Assembly (NCBI RefSeq): GCF_003086295.3
Contig: NC_092054.1
Span: forward strand, 59,187,546 to 59,251,545
Origin: Arachis hypogaea
Lineage: Eukaryota; Streptophyta; Magnoliopsida; Fabales; Fabaceae
Direction: 5' to 3'
Length of the DNA stretch: 64,000 nt
In this document: in pieces, positions 10,997-20,769 of the stretch
Layout: every line of letters begins with the position of its first letter
Numbering within the stretch: position 1 is the first letter of the stretch
Notes under the pieces: generated by a model
Databases searched by the model: none
Seen by the model: only the letters and a program-made list of their open reading frames with translations
What the model was told of the DNA's origin: nothing
Made by a program: the position numbers and the translations under genes

Positions 10997-11290
10997 TTGC
11001 ATTCAATTGGATTTATCATTCTTTCTTCTTTAAGATTTTTCTTCGTTTTTCGACTACGCACCGTTGGATGAATACCTTCAGTGTAGTGTTTTTGGGAAAT
11101 TCCCACCTTTTATTATGCTGTCCTGCTTTTGGACATCTTTGTATTTCATTTTTTAATAATTAATGAAATATAACCTATTATCTTTGGAAAAAAAAAAGAA
11201 TATAACATGAAGAACAGCACATGATGAGGATGAAAATTTTATTACATTATTTGCATTCAGTTTTGAAAATAATAAAGTAATCAATCGTCA

Positions 11291-11652
<362 letters not shown>

Positions 11653-11850
11653 CTACAGATCATAAAGTGAGTTCCCAAATGATACATCCTCAAGAAGTTA
11701 ATAGAAAAAGTAAATAAAAAAATGTAAAGATATTAGGCTAACTTAACGTAGTGCTCACATATAAACTAAGCAATATATAGAAGCATTAAGAGAATCAAAT
11801 GAAGTTTGCAAAATTCAGACCTCAAAAAGTGAAATCGCTGCAACTCGCTA

Positions 11851-11895
11851 AATAATAATAATAATAATAGAAATTCAGATTATTTGTTTGCTTAT

Positions 11896-11936
<41 letters not shown>
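11851..11936. repeat. two (AAT)n microsatellites in the deaminase pseudogene intron
   Basis: AAT arrays at about 11851-11869 and 11895-11936, separated by about 25 bp. They are likely length-polymorphic. Confidence 0.9.
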
Positions 11937-11937
<1 letters not shown>

Positions 11938-12051
11938 CCCACCAATTTTAATATGCTTAACATGTCATTTTGTTATATTATATGCATGAAGACGTCATAA
12001 ATGTGTGATTACATATAATCGAGTTGTGTTATTTTTAACTGGTTAATATTT

Positions 12052-12556
12052 AAATTGGTCTTTAGAGTCATGGTCACTTTTTAATTTAGTCTCTAAAATT
12101 TTAATTTACTCAATTTGATCTCTCCAATTTAGCATTCATAACTCAGTTAATTTTTGATTTTATTTTTGTCGTAGAATCCGTTAACGCCTTAACAGTGTGT
12201 TAAGAGGGACTGACGGCTATTTTGTTAGACTTTTTAATAATTATCTGAAGTAGCAATTGTATTTTTTTTTTTTTACTTCAATTTACTCCCTACAAAATAC
12301 TAAAAATATAAGTCTAATTTCACATAAGGGTTTTATAAGTTTCTTAGAAAGGAGAGCAAATTAAAGTAAAAAAATTTAATTGCCGTGTGTAATGATCATC
12401 AATCTATCTCGGTACGTCGATAATGATTCTGTGATGAAAATAAGATTAGAAATTAACTAACGAGAGTGATAGATACAAATTTAAAAAATCAAATTAAATA
12501 AATTAAAACTTTAAAGATTATATTGAAGTGCAAGTGTTACTTCACGAACCAATTTT
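12052..12556. mobile_element. MITE, same family as the split unit at 1066-2215
   Basis: The left arm begins near AAATTGGTCTTTAGAGTCAT. The right arm ends with the inverted partner ...GAACCAATTTT. Both arms carry AATTTACTCAATTTGAT-type words in inverted orientation. It lies in the large intron of the deaminase pseudogene between blocks 1 and 2, just before the missing splice donor. The limits are approximate. Confidence 0.45.
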
Positions 12557-12859
12557 AGTATGGGAAATGCTAGGGAGACAATGACTTTGTTGAACAATAT
12601 GAATAACTACCAATCAAATAAAAACACACTACCCCTCCAAATTAATTCTCTAAATTTTAATATTAAAATAACCATCCGTACACTAGTATTAATTTTTAAT
12701 TCTGTTTCTAACACATCAAACGTTTGTCGGTTCAATGTACGAAACAAAACTGAGTTCACAAAACATTTCCTCAATATAACTTTAAGGCTTGTTTGTTAAT
12801 ATATCACTAGATGCATGTCATAGTCCTCGGATTTGAACGGAAGAACAAACTATCAATTA

Positions 12860-13425
<566 letters not shown>

Positions 13426-13758
13426 GGCTGCGTTTGGTATGGAGTACTGGGACTGAAATTAGGAGACTCGAACTAAGTGTTTGGTGGCTAGAAACTAAAA
13501 TTAAAATTTCAGTCTCAAAACACAAAATTTTAATTCCTTCAAAAGAGTGGAAACACAGGCACTGAAACGTTAATAACTTTTTCTTCCTCAAATGCCTTTC
13601 TTAGTTTTTAAATTTTCAAACTTTACCGTAAAGACTCAGATTAGAGCATCCTCGCCGCCTAAACATCTTCTTCTCATTGTGGCCAGCAGCCGCACCTCCT
13701 TCTCCCTCATCCTTGCTATCGCGGCCTCGCCTCCCTCTATCCCAAGCGGGATTCGACG

Positions 13759-14072
13759 ATGGAGCAATTGGAGGAGAGGCAGAGCGATTGGACGTACTCG
13801 AAGCCGGTGATAATCTTCGATATGGTTTGGAATTTTGCGTTCGTCGGGGGTGATAATGACAGTGATGATTAGGAAAGAAGCGCTAGATATGCCTCGGAGA
13901 CTATGGATTATAGGGTTACTGTGCAGTGCATGTTTCACATGGTTTGAGTTTGCGTTGATTATAGAAAAAGAAGGATCCAGCACTTGAAGTTTCTGAATAG
14001 TGATGGAGAAGAAACAGTTGGAAGTGGTGGGAATTTGAGTTCATCTTTGAGGGAAGATTCTTCGCAGTCCGC
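13759..14072 (+). pseudogene. fragment of a membrane-bound RING-H2 E3 ubiquitin ligase (At1g12760-like), frameshifted
   Basis: The start EQLEERQSDWTYSKPVIIF followed by DMVWNFAF matches the conserved segment just before the first membrane helix of the plant family typified by Arabidopsis At1g12760 and At4g11680. Further on, MPRRLWIIG, QCMFHMV and VCVDYRKRR correspond to the next conserved blocks, but they appear in different frames and are separated by TAG and TGA stops. The RING finger itself is absent from the window. Exon-like DNA without introns and with several frameshifts suggests a captured and decayed piece, not a gene. GC-rich DNA at 13650-13760 is probably more of the same 5' coding region. 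Confidence 0.6.
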
Positions 14073-14169
14073 ACTATGTTACATGTTGTTTATTTATTTT
14101 TGGTATTGAATATGGAAGTATTTTATGGTTAAGTCTAGAACTTTGGATCTACATGATAGTTAAATTTCA

Positions 14170-14400
14170 GGAGGGACACGTTTAAAATATCTTTTTCTAA
14201 AGATATTTTTTAGTAATTAAAATTTAATACATATAATTGATTAAAATGTGTTATTTTTGTCAAAATTAGATTAGACAAATTGATTTGACTAAAAAATCGA
14301 TGAACTAAATTGTAAACCGGTCTAAATTAATATTTTTTTTTATAAAAAATGATTACAATACTCTTATTATAAAAAAAATGATAAAATACTCTCTTTTATA

Positions 14401-14432
<32 letters not shown>

Positions 14433-14737
14433 GAAAATCCTAAATTTTAATTTTATGATGGCACGGAGAAAAGAAAAGGGTAGGATTTAGGATTCTCAAA
14501 ATTAATATATATAATATGAGTATTTTAGTTATTTTTTATAATTAGGTATCGTAGTCATTTTTTATAAAAAAATATTAATTTAGACCAATTTAAAATTTGG
14601 TTCATCGATTTTTTTACCAAATCGATTTGTCTGATTTAATTATGACAGAAATAATACGGTTACATATATAAAATTTTAATTATTAAAAGAATATTTAAAA
14701 AAAAAACGTTTTAAACTTCTTTATTTAAGTAGCTTCC
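14170..14737. mobile_element. 568-bp MULE-derived MITE
   Basis: The right end read inward (GGAAGCTACTTAAATAAAG...TTTAAAACG) is the same end sequence as the MULE at 310-4482. The left end (GGAGGGACACGTTTAAAATA) is the same with a small deletion. The flanking 9-mers taaatttca (14161-14169) and taaatttta (14738-14746) agree at 8 of 9. The inverted arms are about 200 bp and include AAATCGAT(G/T) and TAGACC blocks. No coding capacity. Confidence 0.6.
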
Positions 14738-14785
14738 TAAATTTTATTAACATATTTTATGTTCAGATTTTGTGTTTAGTTGCTT

Positions 14786-14926
14786 TATGTGGATCCTTTG
14801 GCTGAAAAAGGAGAGTTTATGTGTTACCTGACAGAGGAAGAGGTTTATGAAGTTGATTCTCACGAGGATGACGATAAGAAGGAGAGGGATTATGAGTTAT
14901 TTTATTTTTATTTTTTTAATTGTTAG
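14786..14926 (+). CDS. unidentified coding fragment ended by the TRIM insertion
   Basis: Open frame YVDPLAEKGEFMCYLTEEE followed by an Asp/Lys/Glu-rich stretch. Its composition is like a real protein, unlike the AT-rich surroundings. It opens just after the MULE MITE and stops two codons inside the TRIM LTR. It may be another captured exon of the TIR element. No family recognised. Confidence 0.25.
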   Translation, partial: YVDPLAEKGEFMCYLTEEEVYEVDSHEDDDKKERDYELFYFYFFNC

Positions 14927-15113
14927 AAAGGTAAAATAGAATTATAAAAAGAGGATTTGTGTGTATTCAATTTGTTTTAAATGATACAATATCGAACAGT
15001 ATTTATACATGTTAAAAGAATCGAAATAATAAATACGTAATATCTTATAATAAATACTCATATATGCTAAATAATTCTAACGAGAGCTAATTGATCCTAA
15101 TACAATCTAATAT
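14921..15113 (-). repeat. TRIM LTR, left copy
   Basis: Direct repeat partner of 15736-15927. The two differ by roughly 15 percent by eye, with indels, so the insertion is not recent. The inner edge is uncertain by a few bases. Confidence 0.75.
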
Positions 15114-15194
15114 CTCTCTTAAATTCAAATGACAACTTGAGTTTGAAATTTATTTAAAATAAAAAAATAAAGAAAAAAAATGCATAAATTGATG

Positions 15195-15415
15195 GAACGA
15201 GTGCAAACGGAACTACCAGAAAAAGGTGTAGATAAAATTGTCGGAAGGAAGCACAAATGGAACTGCCACAGAGGAAAGCGCAAATGAAACTGACGCAAGA
15301 AAAGTGCAGACCAAATGACCGCAAGGAAGCGCAGACAAAACTGCCGCAACAAAAGTACAAATGAAACTACCGTAAAAAAAAGTGTAAACGAAACTGCCAA
15401 AAAAATGGCAAATTA
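15195..15415. repeat. minisatellite inside the TRIM, about eight units of 25-27 bp
   Basis: Diverged units resembling GCGCAAATGAAACTGCCGCA follow one another with A-rich joints. The array makes up over a third of the TRIM interior. Because units are 25-27 bp they do not keep a reading frame, so the open frames here are a by-product. Confidence 0.7.
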
Positions 15416-15735
15416 CCCGAGAACTCCCGAAAAGGTGACAAATTGGGAAGAGATACTAAAATGTCGAAGGATGACGAACTGCCAGAAGGTGATGAAAAAT
15501 ATATGGTTTCTCCATGATAATAGGTAAGCAGCAGATGACAGTGATGTTTGATTCATTAGACTCAAAAGATACAAGACGAAGAGGATAAGTTAATCGGTGA
15601 GATGAAAAGTCATCAAAAGAGTGATAAAAGACAAAGAAAAATGGCATAGAAAAAGTGTAAAAAATACGATGATTTTACCAGAAGAAAAACAACTTATATA
15701 TTATCTTCAAGGAGGATACCATGGCTTTGATATCA

Positions 15736-15927
15736 TGTTAGAAAGGTAAGAGAGAGCAATAGAGAAAGGATTTGTGTTTATTCAAATTGTGTAGATGAGA
15801 ATGATACAATATAAAAAAAAGTATTTATAAGTGTTAAGAGAATCGAAATAATAAAAATGTAATATCCTATTTTCAGATATGATAAATAATTCTAATGAAA
15901 GCTAATTAATCCTAATATATTCTATCA
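15736..15927 (-). repeat. TRIM LTR, right copy
   Basis: Direct repeat partner of 14921-15113. It adjoins the primer-binding-like sequence, so it is the 5' LTR for a minus-strand element. Confidence 0.75.
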
Positions 15928-16295
15928 TTAATTAATATGAGTATTTAAATAATTATATTTGTTTCAGTCTTTATATTTATTTTAAGTCAAACAAGATCTG
16001 AAATATAATTCTGTCATGTATATTTTACATCAAACATAATATAAATATTTAATTTAATTCCTGTCTTTTAATTTCTATATATCTCGATTTCTGTCTTTTA
16101 ATCTCAGTATTCTTTCCAAATACAGTTATACTACAATGTCCTCAAATCTTGAATATGACGAAAAGCCATAAATTATGATGGACTATACCATTCGCAAAAA
16201 GAGGAATCGCGACACTAATTACATCGTTCTCCTCTATGATGAGATGAAATGAAAAGCAACAATAAAAAATTTAGAAAACAGTAGTTGAAAGCAAG

Positions 16296-16749
16296 TAGGC
16301 TGACAATGGGGGATACAGGAGGATTTTTGTCCTATTGGATCCCGTCCTACCCTACAATAACTCGCATAGAATCCGCCCCACTTCTACTCGTAGGTAGTAA
16401 AAAATTAAATTCTAACCTACTCCCACCCCTACGCGCTCCTCTCCTACCTGCCCCCTATAATTATTAAAATCTAACAAATAAAATTAAATTTTAAAATTTA
16501 TATAACTATTATCACATACATAATATAAATTAAGATAAAATTTGAATATAATACAATATTATTAATCATTTTATTAATTATTTTATACATATATTAAGAC
16601 AGGTATTACCTAAATCCGACTTCATCCGATCCCACCCAAAATTCTATTCCACAAAAAATTCATTTCACATTGAGATTAGTAATTACTCACTCCAAACGAA
16701 TAAAGATAGAATAGATATCCACAAATTCGATTAATGTTATCACCCTCTA
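16296..16749. mobile_element. hAT-like MITE, 454 bp
   Basis: The left end TAGGCTGACAATGGGG is matched by the inverted right end TAGAGGGTGATAACAT. The flanking 8-mers aaagcaag (16288-16295) and aaaacaac (16750-16757) agree at 6 of 8. The arms contain complementary CCTACCC- and GGATGAAG-type stretches. No coding capacity. Confidence 0.5.
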
Positions 16750-16757
16750 AAAACAAC

Positions 16758-17704
16758 TTGGAAAAAGGATTAGAACATCTCCAACCTTTCATTTTAATTT
16801 AATTATTTACGAGAATAAATGTGATAAATAGATCAAACTCCTCTTACCTGACCTGAGAAATCTTAATGATCCTTGAATTAAGCCGATAAAACTATGGCAA
16901 TTGACAAAGTATATATTTTATTTCTAATATTTTTAGAAAAAATTTAAAATATTTTTAATATTTTAATAGTTGGTGATTGTATTAATAAGGGTATTTTAAA
17001 AATTTTTTAAAAATATTAAGAATAAAATATATTTTTTATATTAAATTTTACAAATTCTATAATTTTTTAATTTAAAATATTTTTCATTAATAGACAGTGA
17101 TTTAAAATTACTTTCAATTTAAATTTTATATTATTTTTAATTATTTCATAAATAATCATTATAAGATGATAATTTTTTATTGGTTTCTTATTTAAATAAT
17201 ACCACTGTTAAATTCGTGTAATGTACGAGCTTATATTTTAATTTGACATGATAAACTGAAAATAATATTTTATAATCATAATTTTTTCAAGTTAGGTATA
17301 ATATTTTCATCGTTATCATATAATAAACGTACTGAATATATTGTTTTATCTTTATTCAAAGTAAAATACAAATAAAACAGTTTAAAGTCTATAATATTTT
17401 TGAACCATAAGGAAAAAGACCTGAAAAAATAAGAACATATATAGCTGTAATAGTAGCATGTCAATTTTACACTAAACTCTATATCATAAGGCTAATGAAA
17501 ATTTATCGACAATCTAGTATTTTATTAACCTCATTAGAAAAACAATTGGCATATGATGTTATGCTCCATGTTACACATTTTATTTCAAGTTTAAAAGTAT
17601 AGTTAATGAATTAGTTATATCTACGATAAATATTTGTATAAAAGTATAAATCATAACATATTAGTAAAATTAAAATTCTATTTTTCTTACCTAAATATTA
17701 TTAA
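16758..17704. other. AT-rich interval, no gene seen
   Basis: Very AT-rich sequence with a repeated TTTTTAAAAATATTA-type segment near 16920-17040 in inverted orientation. It may include the 3' end of the decayed Helitron, but no CTRR terminus with a hairpin could be fixed. Confidence 0.4.
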
Positions 17705-18065
17705 AAACTTATTTTTTCCCCTTCAGGGGATCCTTTGTTGTAAAACAACAAAGTTCAAAAAGCATCGACTTCGACTTGACAAGCGCATGACTTTGTTGGC
17801 TATGTTGATATAGCGGAAAAGAGACTCTACTGTGAAGGAAAGGAAGACGGAGCCCGCTAAAGCCCAATAAAGAATAGAATGGACTGAGTCAGACTCTTTT
17901 CCGGAAACCAACAATCCCAGGGTATCCTAATGAGATAAACGAAGTCCTCGCACGAGGTTTAAAGGTGCGAATCGGCTAAAAGGCTGAGTCCGAGACTGGG
18001 AGAAGAACTTGCAAGAAATGCAGACTTCGCTCCGCACCTTTAGGTAAAGATCCCCAATGTCCAAT
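17705..18065. other. possible organellar (mitochondrial-like) DNA insertion
   Basis: About 350 bp of balanced GC content with sharp edges inside AT-rich debris. Its word use resembles plant mitochondrial non-coding DNA. It holds an 11-bp inverted repeat (TAAAGGTGCG against CGCACCTTTA). It replaces the expected C terminus of the Helitron helicase at its right edge. The 63-codon minus-strand frame inside is not recognised. The origin is inferred from composition only. Confidence 0.35.
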
Positions 18066-18700
18066 CTTCCTTTTAAGTACGATATTTATTGTTGATGACT
18101 TTAGATTACTGTCTTCATCTAAAATTAGAATGTTTAGGCCATTGCAACTCTTAACTCTTGACAAAGCAACGTAAAGTTATCTATGGGTGAACACTAATTT
18201 TGGCAAGTAAAGTCCTACATGTGATAATAGTTTACCACATAGTAAAATACCTTGATTTTTCAATGTTTTTCTCCTCATATATAGTATCCCGTCAGTCAAC
18301 AATGTCTAAGTTGCATTCTAATTAATACGATTTAGTTTGCTAACACTATTAGATATCAACAACATCACAAACAGTTTTCTCAATTGATGACCAGACCTCA
18401 TTAATAGCTGCAATGAATTTTCTATTACACAACAGTTCCATAAAATAGAAAGCATCTTGGAAGTTAGGATACGTAATCCCATTAACTGTTCTAATAGACT
18501 CATATATTGTGCAACCTTTTTGAACAGTTAACAAAATTCTCATATAGTAGATATCATCTATACCCGCTAGAACATAGTTTAACCTCCCCATAGAATACTC
18601 GATCTCTCTTACATGGATTTCATTCCATTTCTTCTCTATCATAAACAAATTGATTTGGAAACTCAGCATACGTTAAAGTTTGACTTCAAATTTTTTGTTG
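18066..18700 (-). pseudogene. decayed Helitron helicase (PIF1-like), two fragments
   Basis: At about 18066-18230 the minus strand encodes the Helitron helicase C terminus: GLYLPKLVFTH, a stop where Gln is expected, then LYVALSRVKSCNGLNILILD. At about 18318-18669 it encodes an upstream segment: YYMRILLTVQKGCTIYESIR, NGITYPNFQDA and, in a shifted frame, GHQLRKLFVMLL. These correspond to the LRLLL..V.G..SFE.IRTVNG block of plant Helitron proteins. The ATP-binding core between them is deleted. The order on the strand is correct. The fragments carry stops and frameshifts and cannot work. Confidence 0.65.
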
Positions 18701-19832
18701 GCCTCCATCCATACTAAGAATATCGTACCTTGCGCTTACTTTTAATCTATGATTTTCTCAAGATTGTTATCGTCTTTAAAGATGATGTTTTACTTTCTAA
18801 GTAACTAAAAAGTTAATCTCATCATTAAAGGTCATCTTCGATAAATATCATAAGCCAAAGTTCTCCATATAACTTTCCGTGTAGATAAATATCTGTAATT
18901 ATAAAATTATTTGATATCATAATACGTTATTTTTAAGTAAACTTGTCTTTTATATTCTTAATATTAACATACCTATAATAACATTTTAAATAAAAAGATA
19001 GAAAAATATCTATTCACCAGAAACAATTTTTTTCAACAAATGCACAAAAAAGGGTTTAACATTACAAAAATATTTATAACAAAATAAAGTTAAAATAACA
19101 ATCTAACTAGAAAATACTAAAAAAAATAAATTCAAATTTATAGAATAAAATCGTGAAACAAATCCAAATAAATAAATTTACATTGAAGTCAATATTAAAA
19201 TTCGTAGATTTCGTTTCACTCATATAATATTTGTAAGTGTTTATATTAAAAAACTAATTAAAATTTAAAAAATAATAACAAAAAAATTATACCAAACTTT
19301 ACACATATATTTTATTTTTTAAAATCTAAAAATTAACAAATTCATAAAATTTTAATTAAATGCAATTTATAAATTATTTTCATTAAAAAAAAAGTTACAA
19401 TTTAAAAATTAAGAATTAATTAATTAATTTAATTTTATAAAGATCAAACGACATAAAATATGTTTGTTTAAAGTATACTTATTTTTTATATTTTTAATAT
19501 TAACATACTAATAATAATATTTTAAATAAAAATATAAAAAAATATTTTTTCACCGAAAACAAACTTTTTTAACAAATTGAAATCCTTCGACCACCAAAAA
19601 GAAATTTAATATTATAAAAATATTTATAACAAAATAAAGTTGAAATAACAATTTAAATATAAAATACTAAAACATATAAATTTGAATATATAGAATAAAA
19701 TCTTGAAACAAATCTAAATAAATAAATTTACATTGAAGTTAATATTAAAATTTTTAGATTTAGATTTATTTATCTATTATGTGTAAGTGTTTATATTCAA
19801 AAAATAATAATTAATTATTCATCATTGATTTC
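18701..19832. other. AT-rich interval with a diverged internal duplication, no gene
   Basis: Segments near 18930-19200 and 19460-19790 are similar to each other in direct orientation. Examples are the shared TAATATTAACATAC and AATAAATTTACATTGAAGT words. This indicates a tandem duplication of about 540 bp in the Helitron-derived region. No coding sequence seen. Confidence 0.45.
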
Positions 19833-20660
19833 TAATTCAACAACATTGTACGTGGTAGACTTGCCATCTTTTTTAAGAGTGCTCTCACTTCCAATTCCAA
19901 CAAGATATCCAATAATATTTAAAATAGATTAAAATAAAAAATATTTATTGTCAATAAGTTTGTTAAAAAAAATATGATATATAGAAATTATCAATGAATT
20001 AAATAAATTTATCATTGAATATTTTTTTAAAACAACAAACTTACCAACTAAATAGGTGTAATCAAACTCAAGAGTATTGAAAGTATCAAAACTCACAAAG
20101 CTCCATATTGTGGAATACTTGACGATTCCGGAAGTCCACACATCAGTACATTGGTTTAAACTCACAAAACTATTTCTTCTCTTAGCAAATTCATGAATCG
20201 AGACACAAGAGCCTTCTTAACTGAGGCATGTATTTTTCTTCCCTAAAATTGACACACAAAAATCAAAGAACAAATAAAAATAGTAAATAAAAACATTTGA
20301 AATATCAATAATACAAACTCAATATTAATTAAAAAAATGACAAAAAATTCATATCTTCACTAAGGCAAACTATCTCAATTGAGCATGGCAATAGAGAATT
20401 TTTGTAGATCGATAATGTCCAACTGTCCATAACCTTATTACTCGTATATGAACACCCAAATTCTTAACCGTAGAATTATCTCAACAATTTTGTAAATATC
20501 AACTGTCATTGAAAAAGGTAGAAAATTTTTTAAATAAGACAAATATGGAAAGGAAGTAATTGATTGTCGAGATACAAGATGGCAATGGAGAATTTTCGTA
20601 ACTCGATAGTATCTATAACTTTATCACTCGTATACGTACACACAAATTATCTAAGAAAGC
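19833..20660 (-). pseudogene. replication protein A (RPA1)-like OB-fold remnant of the Helitron
   Basis: Minus-strand blocks: RVIRLW- and RVIKL-type segments (near 20440 and 20630, which look like a duplication of one exon), SFVSFDTFNTLEFDYTYLVG (about 20040-20110), then after an intron-like gap IIGYLVGIGSESTLKKDGKS ending in EINDE and a stop (about 19833-19915). These match the OB-fold DUF223/RPA1-like proteins that accompany plant Helitrons, where single-stranded DNA binding is thought to serve rolling-circle replication. The position upstream of the helicase on the same strand fits. Stops and frame changes show decay. The alternative is a host RPA70-like pseudogene. Confidence 0.55.
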
Positions 20661-20764
20661 GTATTTAAAAATTCAAAAGGTAACAACCTAAGAAAATAAT
20701 AAGTTATAATCTATAAATAAAATTTTAAAAATTTCTAAACTCAATGTACGAGCACTATGTCAGC

Positions 20765-20769
20765 ATAAG
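20765..20769. repeat. target-site duplication, left (ataag)
   Basis: Identical to 40104-40108 and directly adjacent to LTR ends on both sides. It shows that the whole 20770-40103 block derives from one integration event. Confidence 0.85.

Larger units (their letters stand above)
6967..11196 (+). mobile_element. L1-type LINE retrotransposon, near full length
   Basis: The 16-mer agaatataacatgaag flanks the element exactly at 6951-6966 and 11197-11212, a typical long target duplication of target-primed reverse transcription. A poly(A) tract of about 10 lies immediately before the right copy. The order is a T/C-rich 5' leader from about 7030 (the first 65 bases after the duplication look unrelated and may be older or transduced sequence), a short frame at 7293-7382, ORF2, a 3' UTR at 10997-11186 and the tail. 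The identical duplications point to recent insertion. ORF1 (gag-like) is missing or reduced to the short frame, so it is not fully intact. Confidence 0.9.
14921..15927 (-). mobile_element. TRIM-like copia retrotransposon, 1,007 bp
   Basis: Two direct repeats of about 192 bp (14921-15113 and 15736-15927) begin TGTTAGAAAGG in plus-strand reading. Read on the minus strand they have TGATAGAAT...CCTTTCTAACA ends. Both sides carry the 5-bp duplication ttaat (14916-14920 and 15928-15932). Next to the right LTR the minus strand reads TGATATCAAAGCC, close to the initiator-tRNA-Met primer site. Next to the left LTR it reads AAGAGAGA, a polypurine tract. The 620-bp interior has no gag or pol; it is largely a minisatellite. 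The size and structure fit a terminal-repeat retrotransposon in miniature. Confidence 0.8.
13426..16127. mobile_element. probable gene-capturing TIR element (PIF/Harbinger-like ends)
   Basis: The left end GGCTGCGTTTGGTATGGAG is matched at about two thirds of 32 positions by the inverted right end (AACTGTATTTGGAAAGAATA read from the right). The flanking 3-mers are ata on both sides (13423-13425 and 16128-16130). GTTTGG-type ends with a 3-bp duplication suggest PIF/Harbinger. Inside are RING E3 ligase debris, an unidentified coding fragment, a MULE MITE and a TRIM element. No transposase is seen. The alternative is that the two ends belong to unrelated insertions. Confidence 0.4.

Noticed and set aside
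15125..15527. Frames on both strands in the TRIM interior
   Set aside because: Open only because of the 25-27-bp minisatellite; the repeat length does not preserve frame.
17723..17914. 63-codon minus-strand frame as a gene
   Set aside because: Lies wholly inside the possible organellar insertion, with no recognisable family.
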